64,000 bases of DNA, from the NCBI GenBank assembly GCA_029204225.1, contig CM055099.1, positions 59,058,982 through 59,122,981 of the forward strand, read 5' to 3'. The stretch's first letter is position 1, and every line of letters begins with the position of its first letter. Positions 1-13,031 of this stretch are shown here, one piece after another. Made by a program: the position numbers and the translations under genes. The stretch comes from Diphasiastrum complanatum. Taxonomy: Eukaryota; Streptophyta; Lycopodiopsida; Lycopodiales; Lycopodiaceae. The notes beneath the pieces are model-generated. The model had not been told where the DNA came from and searched no databases. It saw nothing but the letters and a program-made list of their open reading frames with translations.

Positions 1-788
1 GATACATATCTTAGAATCCTCTTGGCCATCTTCCAATGATGGATCTTAGGATCTTGCATAAATTGACTCAATTTGTGCACACAAAAACTAAGATCGGGCC
101 TAGTAATGGTAAGCCAAATCAAGGAGCCTACAAGACTCCTAAAAAGTGTGATGTCCTCAAAGGATCTTTCATCACCTTTATTAGGATCTTTTACAATTTG
201 CTCCATTGGAGTATCTATGCTCTTAGAATTTTCCATATGGAATTTTTTCAACATAGAGTGAGCATCTCTAGATTGGCATATAAAGACATGATTTTCATAA
301 AAATCAATTTCTAGGCCTAGGATGTAATGTATCTCTCCTAGATCTTGCATTTTAAACTCACATCCGAGTGCTAGCTTGGTTTCATCAACTAGCTTGATAC
401 AACTTCCACAAAGAATAATGTCATCAACATAAATTAGAAGAATGACAATATTGCTATCAACAAACTTTAGATACATGGAAGGATCATAGTCACTAAGAGT
501 AAATCCTAGTGAGATAAGAAAAGAGTTAAGTCTTGAATACCATGATCTTGGTGCTTGCTTGAGTCCATAAAGACTTTTGAAGAGCAAGCACACTTTGGAC
601 TCATCCTTGATGAATCCTTGAGGTTGTTCCAAATAGATCTCCTCCTCAAGATAACCATTTAGAAAAGCATTGGATACATCTAATTGGAACACCTTCCACT
701 TGAAAAAACAAGCAAGAGAAATAAGAATTCTTATTGTCACCATCTTTGCAACGGGTGCAAAGGTCTCCTCATAATCAAGACCATGGAT
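1..788 (-). pseudogene. Copia A reverse transcriptase, continuation after the nonsense codon
   Basis: Reading the minus strand past the TAA at 789-791, the same frame stays open to the window edge and gives the remainder of the RT. Visible motifs in order are DYEETFAPVAKM, QLDVSNAFLNG, SLYGLKQAPRSW, the catalytic YVDDIIL, and the start of the RT-RNase H connection (ITRPDLSF, LSQFMQDP). No further frameshift or stop is seen. The RNase H domain and the 3' LTR lie beyond position 1. Normally this is one polyprotein with the upstream frame. Here it would be translated only by readthrough, so the copy is probably non-autonomous. Confidence 0.88.
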
Positions 789-3452
789 TTAAGCAGATCC
801 TTTGGCACATAATCTTGCTTTATGCTTGTTGATGGTGCCATCATGATTGAACTTGATCCGAAATACCCACTTGCAACCAATCACATGCTTGTTGGAAGGA
901 GGATCCACAAGCTCCCAAGTATTGTTGGTGATCAATGCATCATACTCTTGCTTCATGGCATCATACCACTCCTTGGTATTGAGTGCCTCTTGTACATTCT
1001 TTGGCTCTTCATGAGAGACATAAAAAACATAATTAGTGGAATCAAGATCCACTTGTTTGCCTTTGTCAACATATGAGAGCCTCTTAGGCTCGGATCTATC
1101 TCTCATGGATCTTCTTGGTGAGAAAATCCGAGGAGAGTCTTCTTCAAATCTTGACCCCATCACATCATGATTGTCTTCAAAATCAATAATTGGTGATGCA
1201 TACATAGACTTCTTGATCTCGGCCTCTTCAAAAGGTGAGTGTTGATCTTCATGAAAGACAACATCTCTACTTTCAATAACTTGAGAAGTAGAGAGTATAA
1301 AGACTCTATAGGCCTTCTTGGTGGATGAGTATCCAACCATGATCCCTTTGCATGCACTAGGATCTTCCTTCTTCCTTGTTTCCAAGGGAATATGGACAAA
1401 GCATACATCCAAATCTCTAAGGTGATCAACCTTAGGCTTCTTCAAATATAAGATTTCATATGGTGACTTTCCTCCAAGAGCTATATGTGGGAGCCTATTG
1501 CAAAGATAATTGGCACAGTTAATGGCTTCTTCCCAAAAATCTTTGGGCAAAGATGCCTCAATTCTCATAGATTTTGCACATTCACATAGAGATCTATTCT
1601 TTCTCTCGGCCACTCCATTTTGAGATGGAGAGTAGGCACAAGAAAACTCTCTTTTAATGCCTTCAAGCTCACAAAAATCTTGAAATTTATTGGAGATATA
1701 TTCACCACCTCCATCACTTCTAAGAGCTTTAATCTTGAATGAGAATTGCTTCTCTACATAAGCTTTGAAAATAAGGAAATGATCAAACACCATAGATTTT
1801 GAAGCAAGAAGATATATCCAAGTGAATCTTGTGTAATCATCAATGAAAGTAACAAAACAAGTGGCTCCTCCCTTGCTTGTAGTTGATGAGAAATGCACAT
1901 CCGAGTGGATTAACTCCAAAGGATGCTTGCTTTTGATAGAAGATCTTGTAAATGGCTTTTTGTAAGATTTAGCAATAGCACAAGCCTCACAAGGCTTGAT
2001 CTTATTGGAGAATGACTTTGGCAAGCCAATAGCTTTGGACTCTTTGATCATAGAGAGCATGGATTTGTAATTGGGATGTCCCAACCTCCTATGCCATAAT
2101 TCCTCCATAGAGAGCTTGTTCACAAGAGCAAAATTACAAGCATTCACATACTCATTTGGATCTAGTTTATAGATGCCACCGAATCTAGATCCTAATGCAA
2201 GTATCTCATCATTCTTCTTGATAGTGCAAGTATCAACATTGAATTTTACATCAAGGCCATTATCAAGCAATTGGCCAACACTAATAAGATTCTTAGTAAG
2301 CTTAGGTACATAAAGAACTCTAGAGAGAGAAAGAACTTTAGAGGACGCAAGCTTCAAGGGAATGTTCCCTATGCCTTCAATAGGACATTCAAAATCATTT
2401 GCAGTGTATATTGATTTCTTCACTCCATCATAAGGTGCAATAGAAGAGAAAGAGTCCTTGGAGCTACACATATGTGAAGAGGCTCCACTATCAATATACC
2501 ATAGGCCATCCTTCTTGAAAGGAGTAGATGAGAAACTAGAGACCATAAGAGATCCCTCTCCATCACTTGCAATAGTGTCTTCCTTCTCATTGGTAATATT
2601 GGCTTGCTTGAGTTGATTCTTCTTTTTGAAGCAATTGGTGGCATAATGACCTTTCTTGCCACAATAAAAGCACTTGATCTTCTTCTTCTTCTTGAGCTTG
2701 GATGATGAAGCATTAGAGGAATCATCTTCCTCCTCATCTTTGTCTTTGGATTTGACTTTGTCCTTGCTTGAGGATTGTTGATGTTGGTTCTTGCTCCTCT
2801 CTTTGTGCTTATCCTTGGCAAAGAGAGCTTTGCCATCATTATGAGTGAGAGAAAGCTTGTCCATCCTCAAGAGCTTGTACTCTTGTCTTGATTCTTCTGA
2901 AATTAGCACACTTTGGAGAGCCTCCAAACTTGGTAGCTCCTCCTTAATGGCATAGGATTGGACAAGGTTATCAAATTCACTTCTCAAGCCATTGAGAATG
3001 ACTTGAACTAGCTCATTTTGATTGATGGAATCACCAATGCAAGCAAGCTCTCTATGAATATCTTTTACTCTCAAAACATAACTAGATGCACTCTCATCAC
3101 TCTTTTGGCTACTTTGAAAGATTTGATTCCTAAGAGTGAGAAGCCTAGAGGTATTCTTAACCTCATAGATAGTCTTGAGACAATCCCAAGCTTCTTTGGC
3201 TGTTGTACAAGTACCTATCTCCCTCAATATCTCATTAGAGACATTCATCTTAATGTAGTGGAGAGCCATCCTAGCTCTCTTTTTGTATTTTTGAACCTCT
3301 TGAAGAACTTGTGGTTCTTCTTCAAGGCCAAGAACTATGTCCATCACGTCTTGAAGGATCAAGATGGACTCCATCCTCATTTTCCAAATTGAATAATTTG
3401 AAGTGGTCAATCTTTCACTTGGTTCCAGCAAGGATGAACCCATTGAAGACAT
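789..3452 (-). CDS. Copia A gag-protease-integrase-RT polyprotein, N-terminal 887 residues
   Basis: This frame encodes the gag and first pol domains of a copia polyprotein. Residues 1 to about 250 resemble a plant copia gag. A CX2CX4HX4C zinc knuckle lies at residues 261-274 after a lysine-rich stretch. The aspartic protease motif DSGAS is at 321-325. The integrase follows with an HHCC zinc finger (HRRLGH ... CEAC) and a catalytic core containing SDGGGEY and NGVAERKNR. The start of RT (WVFRIKFNHDGTINKHKAR) closes the frame. The ATG at 3452 is the first upstream start in frame, and the following MGSSLLE is shared in form with gag starts at 33333 and 58169. The frame ends at a TAA (789-791) where elements C and E have a glutamine codon, so this is a nonsense mutation, not a natural terminus. 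The reading frame continues on its far side. Confidence 0.92.
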   Translation of the reverse strand: MSSMGSSLLEPSERLTTSNYSIWKMRMESILILQDVMDIVLGLEEEPQVLQEVQKYKKRARMALHYIKMNVSNEILREIGTCTTAKEAWDCLKTIYEVKNTSRLLTLRNQIFQSSQKSDESASSYVLRVKDIHRELACIGDSINQNELVQVILNGLRSEFDNLVQSYAIKEELPSLEALQSVLISEESRQEYKLLRMDKLSLTHNDGKALFAKDKHKERSKNQHQQSSSKDKVKSKDKDEEEDDSSNASSSKLKKKKKIKCFYCGKKGHYATNCFKKKNQLKQANITNEKEDTIASDGEGSLMVSSFSSTPFKKDGLWYIDSGASSHMCSSKDSFSSIAPYDGVKKSIYTANDFECPIEGIGNIPLKLASSKVLSLSRVLYVPKLTKNLISVGQLLDNGLDVKFNVDTCTIKKNDEILALGSRFGGIYKLDPNEYVNACNFALVNKLSMEELWHRRLGHPNYKSMLSMIKESKAIGLPKSFSNKIKPCEACAIAKSYKKPFTRSSIKSKHPLELIHSDVHFSSTTSKGGATCFVTFIDDYTRFTWIYLLASKSMVFDHFLIFKAYVEKQFSFKIKALRSDGGGEYISNKFQDFCELEGIKREFSCAYSPSQNGVAERKNRSLCECAKSMRIEASLPKDFWEEAINCANYLCNRLPHIALGGKSPYEILYLKKPKVDHLRDLDVCFVHIPLETRKKEDPSACKGIMVGYSSTKKAYRVFILSTSQVIESRDVVFHEDQHSPFEEAEIKKSMYASPIIDFEDNHDVMGSRFEEDSPRIFSPRRSMRDRSEPKRLSYVDKGKQVDLDSTNYVFYVSHEEPKNVQEALNTKEWYDAMKQEYDALITNNTWELVDPPSNKHVIGCKWVFRIKFNHDGTINKHKARLCAKGSA

Positions 3453-4193
3453 TTGAAGTGAAGAAAACTCAAATGATGAACAATAAATGTTGTTACACTT
3501 TCAATAGGATCCAATAATTGAGTACTATCTCCTCCTATGAAAGATCTTACAACAATTTGTGAATTGATTCTCACTAGCTACTCAAATCTCTCTAAAACAA
3601 GATCTATTTCACATCAAATGATGGAGTATAGGCAAAGTTAGGATCTAACACTCTTAGCACGTGTGAAATACACTAAGAAACCAAATTTGACTCAAATACA
3701 ATGATATTGCATGAAACAAAATGGCTAAGATCTCAAAACAGTGCCTAGATCACATATAGATGAGATTGGCAAGCATACAACTGTGATTTTGGATCAACCA
3801 AGCAATCTCTTAACCAAACTAAATGTGTCCACCCAGGTCTAGGTGCCCTACCTAACCCTCTTCAAAAGCTTATAACTTTTGATTGGCTCAACCAAATGGA
3901 ATGAAACTGATTGCAACAGAAACTAGACAAAAATAGCTTCAAAAGAAGCTATCAAGCAAGGTAAATGGATCTAACATGAGAGAGAACTTCCAAACTGAAA
4001 TTGGATGTTCCTCACACGTGTCTGAGCACCTGATTCCGTACAGTACCAGGTCAGACCCAATCAATGTCCTTTTGATCTCTTTTGATCCAAGATTGAACAA
4101 GATAGCTAGGAAAATGGGCCTTGACAACTTCTAGCTCAAGATTGATGAAAATTTTTCACTTAGATGGATCAAAATGCATGGTAACCTTAGGTA
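3453..4193 (-). other. Copia A untranslated leader
   Basis: This is the stretch between the PBS and the gag ATG on the minus strand. It has no long open frame. It contains two G-box-core sequences (CACGTG at 3658-3663 and within CACACGTGTC at 4013-4022). Nothing else is recognised. Confidence 0.7.
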
Positions 4194-4206
4194 GGCTCTG
4201 ATACCA
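4194..4206 (-). promoter_or_regulatory. Copia A primer-binding site (tRNA-iMet type)
   Basis: On the minus strand the sequence TGGTATCAGAGCC directly follows the LTR end. It matches the standard plant copia PBS, complementary to the 3' end of initiator tRNA-Met. Confidence 0.92.
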
Positions 4207-4866
4207 TGTTGAATTTCACACGTGTGGATTGTCCACTACATGTACTTGTGATCTCCTAAGGTGTGTAGATGCACCAAGATCAAGACTAGATTGAGATTCA
4301 AGATCTATCTTTGATTCTATGGCAAAAACACACTACTACATGCATTCAATCACTTCCAACTCTCACTCACACGTGTGGGAAGTATTCAAAAAATAATCTA
4401 AGTAAAAACAAGCTGCTCTCCTCGGGTAGAGAGAGAAAATGCATCATGAGCTCTCGGGTAGAGAGAGAAAGCTAGAAATCCAATAACTCACAAAATCCAT
4501 GAAATCACCAAATCAATTGCATTCAAAATGAGGAGTACAATGATACTAGTAGGTCCACGAACTACCACTATGCTTAACTATGATTGGACCATATTTTGTC
4601 ACCTCTTGATCCTATTGGATCATTGATCTATGCACCTCTTAATTCTATTGGACTATATTCAAGCACACCTCAATTTCCTATTGGACCTCACAAGGTTCCA
4701 CCTCTAAATCCTATTGGACCTCTTGGAATTCATCAAACAAAAACTTTACACTTGTCTACACTCTAATTAGCAAGTGTTTAGCCTCTTACTCTATTTTGGC
4801 TCAATAGTGGCATTACAAGTGGAAATGCATAATTTGTCATCTATGCCAAATTTATTCCTATCAACA
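4207..4866 (-). repeat. Copia A 5' LTR
   Basis: Bounded by TGTTGA at 4207 and TCAACA ending at 4866, a 6-bp terminal inverted repeat with TG...CA ends. The PBS abuts its inner end. It carries two copies of the palindrome CACACGTGTG (4217-4226 and 4368-4377). The second LTR is outside the window. Confidence 0.85.
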
Positions 4867-7534
<2,668 letters not shown>

Positions 7535-7758
7535 TCCTCCAAGCTCTATCCCTAAGACTTAATGAAGGATACCAAGGTCCTTCATTTCAAATTCTTGACT
7601 TAGAACCAACTTGACTTGATTAATTTCTTTCTCATTGTTTCCAATTAGTACAATGTCATCTACATAGAGTAAGAGAAATATGATATGACAACCATTAACT
7701 TTGAAATACAGAAGTGATCTAACTCGCTCATGGTGAATCCAAGAGAGTTAGATGAGTA
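7535..7758 (-). pseudogene. Copia reverse-transcriptase fragment
   Basis: The minus strand encodes a short RT palm piece: an F-x-V-N-G-C-H strand, FLLLYVDDIVLIG with the intact YVDD catalytic motif, and FEMKDLGILH. An in-frame stop follows LGILH and a frameshift lies upstream. Flanking copia domains are absent. It is a small decayed remnant ending close to the LTR-like sequence at 7762. It resembles the TNT1-like copia type more than elements A, C or E. Confidence 0.8.
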
Positions 7759-7761
7759 TTG

Positions 7762-8240
7762 TGTTGGAGTTTAATCTTTCTCCTACTCATCCTAACTGCC
7801 CTCCTTTTCACTTATGAAAAATCGCCCTCTCAAAGAAGTGTACAAAAATGAACTGTTTTTGCAACAATATGCAAAAATAAATTCTTTTCGCAATAGTCTA
7901 TAGAAATGAACTATTTGTTGCACAATTTGCATTTTTCCAACTTCCGAAAAATGTGACATTTCCGACAAAGCAATCCTTTCAAACAATTTAAACAAATGAA
8001 CTATTTGTCAACTTTTTTGCATTTCCCAAAATGTGACAATGATTTGTCGACTTTTTCGCATTTTTCCAAAATGCGACAATGCGTTCTACGTAGAAGTTTG
8101 ATTGTTCCAACCCCTTCTGGAAAACCCAAAAAATGCGAAGTGAGAGACTGAAGAGAGAGAAAAATACGACAAATTGCAGATTTACAAGGATTTCACGTAC
8201 AGCTTGTCTACGTCTTCTCGCTCCGATCAACTAACTCAAC
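7762..8240 (+). repeat. LTR-like repeat J, copy 1 (truncated)
   Basis: Starts TGTTGGAGTTTAATC and parallels the copy at 9260 (TGTTGGAATTTAATC), with shared blocks such as GCCCTCCTT and a later GCAGATTTACAAG. Rich in ATGCGA/ATGTGA repeats. A block at about 8082-8140 also aligns by eye with 55463-55513. The copy loses similarity after about 8240 and its 3' end is not identified. Confidence 0.55.
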
Positions 8241-8360
8241 AGATGAATGGCGTCTGGATATTGATAAAAAATTGCAATAAAAAAATGAACAACAAAAAAT
8301 TGAATAAGGGCAAAGATGTCGAGTCCAGAGGTTGCGCTCTTAGTATCAAATGCTAAACAG

Positions 8361-9130
8361 TGGCGAGTGTTTTTATAGTGGACAAGTGTTTTGCACAATG
8401 GGCAAGTATTTTTTTTTTACAATGGGTGAGTGTTTTGAGGGTATTGGCGAGTATTTGGATTAGAAGGCGAGGGTTTGGTAGTGAAGGCGCATGTTGGGTG
8501 CAGAAGGCGAGTGTTTGGAATAGAGGCAAGTGTTTGAGAAAAAGATGGAAAAGACTCATACTAAATGCACGACAGAAAAAATTGAAAAAAACTAAAACAC
8601 GTGATGGATTCTATGGGTGGAGAGGTTGTGGAGGGATTCAAGTTGGCCTAAAAACAAAAAGGTATGCATCTAACACAAGCTCAAATAGTTAGAAATACGA
8701 AGAACATGACCAAAATGAAATTTTTGCAAGAAACTGAAAAAAGTTGAAGAAAATCTAGAAAATGAATTAAACCTATGTGTGGATGCTAGAAATATGGCGC
8801 TAATCACTATTCTGAGTTCGCAATCAAATAGTGACTCATGTGAATATGTGTTGGGAATGATTGGAGGTTGTTTGCTTGTTGATCAGAGATCTAGCAAGAG
8901 TTTTGCTAGCTTACAAGTGTCTGAGTGAGAAATGGACGAGTGCTCATGGGCTTATATAGGGTGGGCCCATTGGCGAGTGTTTCCGAGAAAAAGCTCACCT
9001 TAAGCACAATTAGTCATCTATAGGAGAATGCTCACCAATGGGAAAGAATGCTTGTCAATGGGCAAAATCCCTCGCCAAAGGGTAGAAACATTCGCCAAGA
9101 GGCTAGAATGTTCGCCTATATGGAGCCTTT
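8361..9130. repeat. Degenerate GGCGAGTGTTT repeats in both orientations
   Basis: At 8361-8540 the plus strand repeats variants of GGCGAGTGTTT spaced roughly 20-30 bp apart, about eight copies. At 8960-9130 one direct copy is followed by variants in the opposite orientation (GCTCACCAATGGG, TTCGCCAAGAGG). The repeats lie between the two LTR-like J copies. No protein-coding interpretation is supported. Confidence 0.6.
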
Positions 9131-9259
9131 TTTATTGTTGCTTACTCTTGTCCAATTTTTTACAAATCTTTCCAACTTCCAAAGCCTTAGAACAAGGATC
9201 AACTCCTTAGAAATGTGAAATTCTATGTAGATCTCTAGGATCTTATCAGTTGTCCTAAA

Positions 9260-10119
9260 TGTTGGAATTTAATCTTACTCCTACTCTTCGTAAATGCCCT
9301 CCTTCCTTCTCTCAATTTTACTCTCTCAAATGAAACTTGCAGAAAATGAATTCTTTTTCAATAGCCTGCATATTTGAACTGATTGTTGCTACAGTCTGAA
9401 ATTTTTACTCCAGAATTTTCACAGGCAAAAAACTCGACACCCGACACTATCGCCTTTCCACCTTTGGGCCATCCTGAGCAACTAAATGTTTTGCAACACT
9501 TGTGCTAACTCGATTTTTTGGCCATTTCAGACATTTCCAGAAATGCAACATTGCTTCCCGAAAAATGTGACACTACATTTTTACATGCAATTTCTGACAG
9601 GCGACAATTGTGAAAAGTGCGACACTGCATTTCTACATGCAAATTTTGACAAGTGACAATTATGAAAAATGTCATGCAATTTCCAATAGGTGACAAAAGC
9701 AAAAAATGCGACACTGCATTTTTATATGGGATTCCACACAGGCGACCGTATGCAGATTTACAAGAGTATAGACTGTCTATGTCTTCACGCTCTAATAATA
9801 ATTGTTCTTATTAGTCAGTTAATCAGCTATTAAGCGATCTTGTAAATGCAAAGCTAGAATAATACAAGATCTTCCAGTTGCTATATTCCCCGTAAATGAC
9901 TGAAGAAGAAAAAGAAAAAGAAGCATGCATAGATGCATGTGCATACTCCAGCAGAGATCAGACAACCAAAATAGGTCTTCTAGTAGCTGACTCCTCAGAG
10001 TTAGTGATTATATATAGAGAAAGAGATACTCAAAACTTTAGCAATTGATTTGAGTTTGTAAGTAGGATCACGCGGGTATCAACGCAATTGTATTGTAATC
10101 TAATTGTTTTGTTACAACA
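9260..10119 (+). repeat. Copia LTR J, copy 2
   Basis: TGTTG at 9260 and CAACA ending at 10119 make a 5-bp terminal inverted repeat typical of copia LTRs, and a TATA-like box lies near the 3' third. The first half resembles the copy at 7762. Truncated copia K follows immediately, so this is probably its 5' LTR. A clear PBS is not visible, so the exact end is uncertain. Confidence 0.6.
10009..10016 (+). promoter_or_regulatory. TATA box of LTR J
   Basis: TATATATA followed by GAGAAAGAG, about 100 bp before the proposed LTR end, as expected for the U3/R border. Not tested against a transcript. Confidence 0.45.
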
Positions 10120-10169
10120 TCATTATATGTTCAATCTTGTACATGCATCATAACAAAATGGTCAAAAAT

Positions 10170-10905
10170 ATGAATATCTATGATGTTTCTACAATTAATC
10201 AGACTATCTCTGAAAATTATCTACTAGGGAAACAATCTAGAACAAAATTTTCAAGAGGACAAGCTAGGAGAGAGAAGTTCATTCTGTGACTGATTCACAG
10301 TGACTTGTCCCATGAGCGTACCCTCCTTGGGTCTAGCTCTATATTCTATCTCATTCATTGATGACTACTCCCGGTTCACAAGGATCATGTTCATAAAGAA
10401 CAAGTCAAAACCATTCAATTGCTTCAAAGAATTTAAGCAATATGTTGAAAATCAGAGTGGTCAGAGAATCAAGGCCCTGCGGTTTGATTCAGGAGGAGAG
10501 TACCTATAAAATGAAATGGCGGACTACCTATCATCATGTGGCATGCACCATCAGTTCAAAGCCAGCTACACTCCACAGCAAAATGGCGTAGCTGAGTGAA
10601 AGAACAGACAACAATTCAAATCAGTTATGACAAGAATCCAAATCTTTGTTTTCATCAAAATTTGAGATGACTGATTTAGGCCCAATTTACTACCTTCTCG
10701 GTATGGAGATCAGCAGAGATCGTGCAAGTAGAAGGATCACTATAAGCCAAGAGTCATATCTAACCAATGTACTTCGCAGATATGGCATGGAGGACTGCAA
10801 ACAAATAGACACACCCATGGATCCAATATCCAAGCTGTCTAAAGACATGTGCCCCATAACTCAAGCAGGATCAGCAAGAAATGTGCAGGTATCCTTATCA
10901 ATCTG
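10170..10905 (+). pseudogene. Truncated copia K: integrase fragment joined to RT fragment
   Basis: Integrase sequence is readable first: a zinc-finger tail (LLGKQSRTKF), FIDDYSRFTRIMFIKNKSK, ALRFDSGGEYL, and TPQQNGVAE. It has in-frame stops after SGGEYL and after GVAE. At about 10640 the sequence jumps to the end of RT: FEMTDLGPIYYLLGMEIS, then ISQESYLTNVLRRYGMEDCK and DTPMDP. The whole RT palm with YVDD is missing, so an internal deletion has joined integrase to the distal RT. Similarity stops near 10905, just before the gypsy L region. Confidence 0.85.
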
Positions 10906-11320
10906 TCATAATGTAACCTCTTCCAAATCTAATAAAGTTGATCCTTGGGGATGATTACCATTTCCGTTTCGCCTCTGGGACTGGTCCAAGTGGAAGGACC
11001 CTTACTACAACCTTTTTGCGTCGTCAGTGCCTAAGGGTCCTCGTCATCAACGTGTGGCTTGCTGCTATGTCAATTTGGCGACCACTATGCCTTGGGTTTC
11101 ATGTGTGGCTTGTCTTTGCCTTTGGTTACCTTTTGGGGACGGATTCTGAGTTGGCTTTCGGGTTGGTTGGGATTCCAGTTTTCTTAAGTCTGAATGGTTA
11201 AGCTTGTTACATTTCTGAGTTGGCTTTTACCTCAGTGCATGATGGATGAAGGTTAGACTTAAGCGCGTGTTGGGAAAATCGCTCAAGTCCCAGCGCCCTT
11301 TGAGGCACCGGTGCAACATG

Positions 11321-11333
11321 TGGTATCAGAGTC
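11321..11333 (+). promoter_or_regulatory. Gypsy L primer-binding site
   Basis: TGGTATCAGAGTC, a near match to the initiator tRNA-Met PBS, follows GCAACATG. This places the end of the 5' LTR within a few bases of 11320. Confidence 0.7.
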
Positions 11334-11401
11334 GACTAGCCGGTCAGCTACGCAAGTCTCACATGGATGGCCACGTTTTGGGATTTGTCAGGACAACCGT
11401 T

Positions 11402-11785
11402 GCGCAAGGTGCTGCCCACAGTGTAAGCATGGGTGCGTCCATGGTTGGGGTGTTCGGCAAAATGGGGGACTTGATGAGGCAAGGTGCTGCCCTTGAGGTG
11501 TAAGCAGGGTCAGTTCTCACAGTTCGGGCTTGGCGCCATCTGCACGTAGGACAGATGAGGCAATGTGCTGCCATTAGGTTGGTGAAAGCACGGTCTGTGC
11601 CTCGTGGGGTGTGGGGTGACATATTCGAACTGTACGGGTTAACCATTGATATAGAGATGCTGCTCAAATTTGGGTGTAACGCACGGGTGGTTAGCTGCCG
11701 GTGCGGAATAGCTGCCGATCTTTTAGCTATAAGGGCTATCGACCAAAAAGTGGTGGGGCGTGACTGAGGCAATGTGCTGCTTAAT
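11402..11785 (+). repeat. Dispersed GAGGCAAKGTGCTGCC repeat in gypsy L leader
   Basis: Four copies of a 16-bp motif (GAGGCAAGGTGCTGCC or close variants) lie near 11402, 11475, 11555 and 11765 in the untranslated leader, with unrelated sequence between them. The whole leader is more GC-rich than the surrounding DNA. Confidence 0.7.
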
Positions 11786-12146
11786 GGTGAAAGCACAGAT
11801 GGTTGGATGGATGTTTCCTCGTGGGCTAATTCTGTGATATATTTGAGTGGGCGCGGCTAGGCAAAGGTCCTACATCCGGTCTCAAGGGGAATGTGGCTTG
11901 AGAGGGATCCTCTGTGTTTGCTTTGGTTGGTATGTTCGTTTATAGTGTGCTTGTTTGGACGTGAATAACCCCTAATGGCTTAACTTCTTCCAGGTGATCT
12001 GATCTAGTTGGGAGTTGAAGGAGGAATTTACATTTGTGGGTGGACGACATACAAGTATGGAAAGGAGCTTCCATGGGGCAACCCCCAAGATTGGTTCATG
12101 ATTATTATTCCTATCCAGAAAGATCGCGGGGAGGAAGTCAGATTTC

Positions 12147-12977
12147 ATGATCGACTCCGGAGCTTCACATAACTACATTTCAAGGAGCGTAGTGGAACAA
12201 TTCAGCTTGCCGACCAGAAATGTAACATCAATGCTCAAGGTAGAAACAGCAAAGGGAGCACTGGACGCAGACAAAGCAACATTGAACATCCCCGTGCAAA
12301 TTGGGAGAGGAAAGGCTAAACTTAGCTTTTTTATTTTAGAGATGGATGCCTTCGATGTAATTTTGGGCCTTCCCTGGCTAAATGAACATTGTATTGCAGT
12401 TTTGGGTAGGAGCTCAAACTTGGTTCTCTTGGATTACAAGGGACAGATTTGTATGACAAAAGCTCTGCCTGGAGGAAATGCTAAGGGCATCGATATTGAA
12501 CAAAATCTGGTTGCTGCATCTGTGATTAAAAGCATGGCGAAAGGGAAAAGGTCAAAGTGCTTTCTTTGTATCTGCAGAGAGATTCCAGAAGGGAAAAACG
12601 CACAACAGAAGAACTTGCCAAAGGAGGTGGCAGATTTGCTAGAGGAATTTAGCGATGTGTTTACGGAAGAACTACCAGCTAAGTTACCTCCTCGAAGACC
12701 AATGAACCATAAGATTGAGTTGGTACCAGGAACAGAACCAACTTCACAAGCACCCTATAGGATGTCCCAAGAAGAGTTGGTGGAACTGAAACAACAACTT
12801 GGTGAATTGATAGACAAAGGATTCATTAGACCCAGTGCTTTGCCTTTTGGAGCCCCAGTATTATTCGTGGAAAAGGCGGACAAGACACTACGGATGTGTG
12901 TGGATTACCGCATGCTCAACAAAAGTACCATCAAGAACAAGTATCCCATGCCTAAAATTGATGACCTGTTCGACTAG
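12147..12977 (+). CDS. Gypsy L protease and N-terminal RT
   Basis: The 276-residue frame opens with the retropepsin active site (IDSGASHNY, residues 2-10). It continues through the protease flap and the ILGLPWL motif near residue 75, then enters RT: a P-R-R-P-x-N-H-K-I-E linker, the fingers motif [18 protein letters not shown], and [11 protein letters not shown]. It stops at TAG (12975-12977), where related elements have glutamine before L in the same motif. The RT reading continues in frame after the stop. The ATG at 12147 is internal to what was once a gag-protease frame. Gag is not readable upstream, so the start is only formal. Confidence 0.85.
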   Translation: MIDSGASHNYISRSVVEQFSLPTRNVTSMLKVETAKGALDADKATLNIPVQIGRGKAKLSFFILEMDAFDVILGLPWLNEHCIAVLGRSSNLVLLDYKGQICMTKALPGGNAKGIDIEQNLVAASVIKSMAKGKRSKCFLCICREIPEGKNAQQKNLPKEVADLLEEFSDVFTEELPAKLPPRRPMNHKIELVPGTEPTSQAPYRMSQEELVELKQQLGELIDKGFIRPSALPFGAPVLFVEKADKTLRMCVDYRMLNKSTIKNKYPMPKIDDLFD

Positions 12978-13031
12978 CTCAAACACGCCAGATATTTTAG
13001 CCGAATAGATCTTAGATCTGGATATCACCAA

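Larger units (their letters stand above)
1..4866 (-). mobile_element. Ty1/copia retrotransposon A (3' part outside window)
   Basis: A minus-strand copia element. Reading right to left it has a 660-bp 5' LTR (4207-4866), a PBS directly against the LTR, a leader of about 740 bp, then gag, protease, integrase and reverse transcriptase running off the left edge. RNase H and the 3' LTR are not in the window, so LTR divergence and target-site duplication cannot be assessed. Apart from one nonsense codon (789-791) the visible coding part is open. It belongs to the same broad gag-pol type as elements C and E but its LTR ends differ (TGTTGA/TCAACA, not TGTGAAAA/TTTTCACA). Confidence 0.9.
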
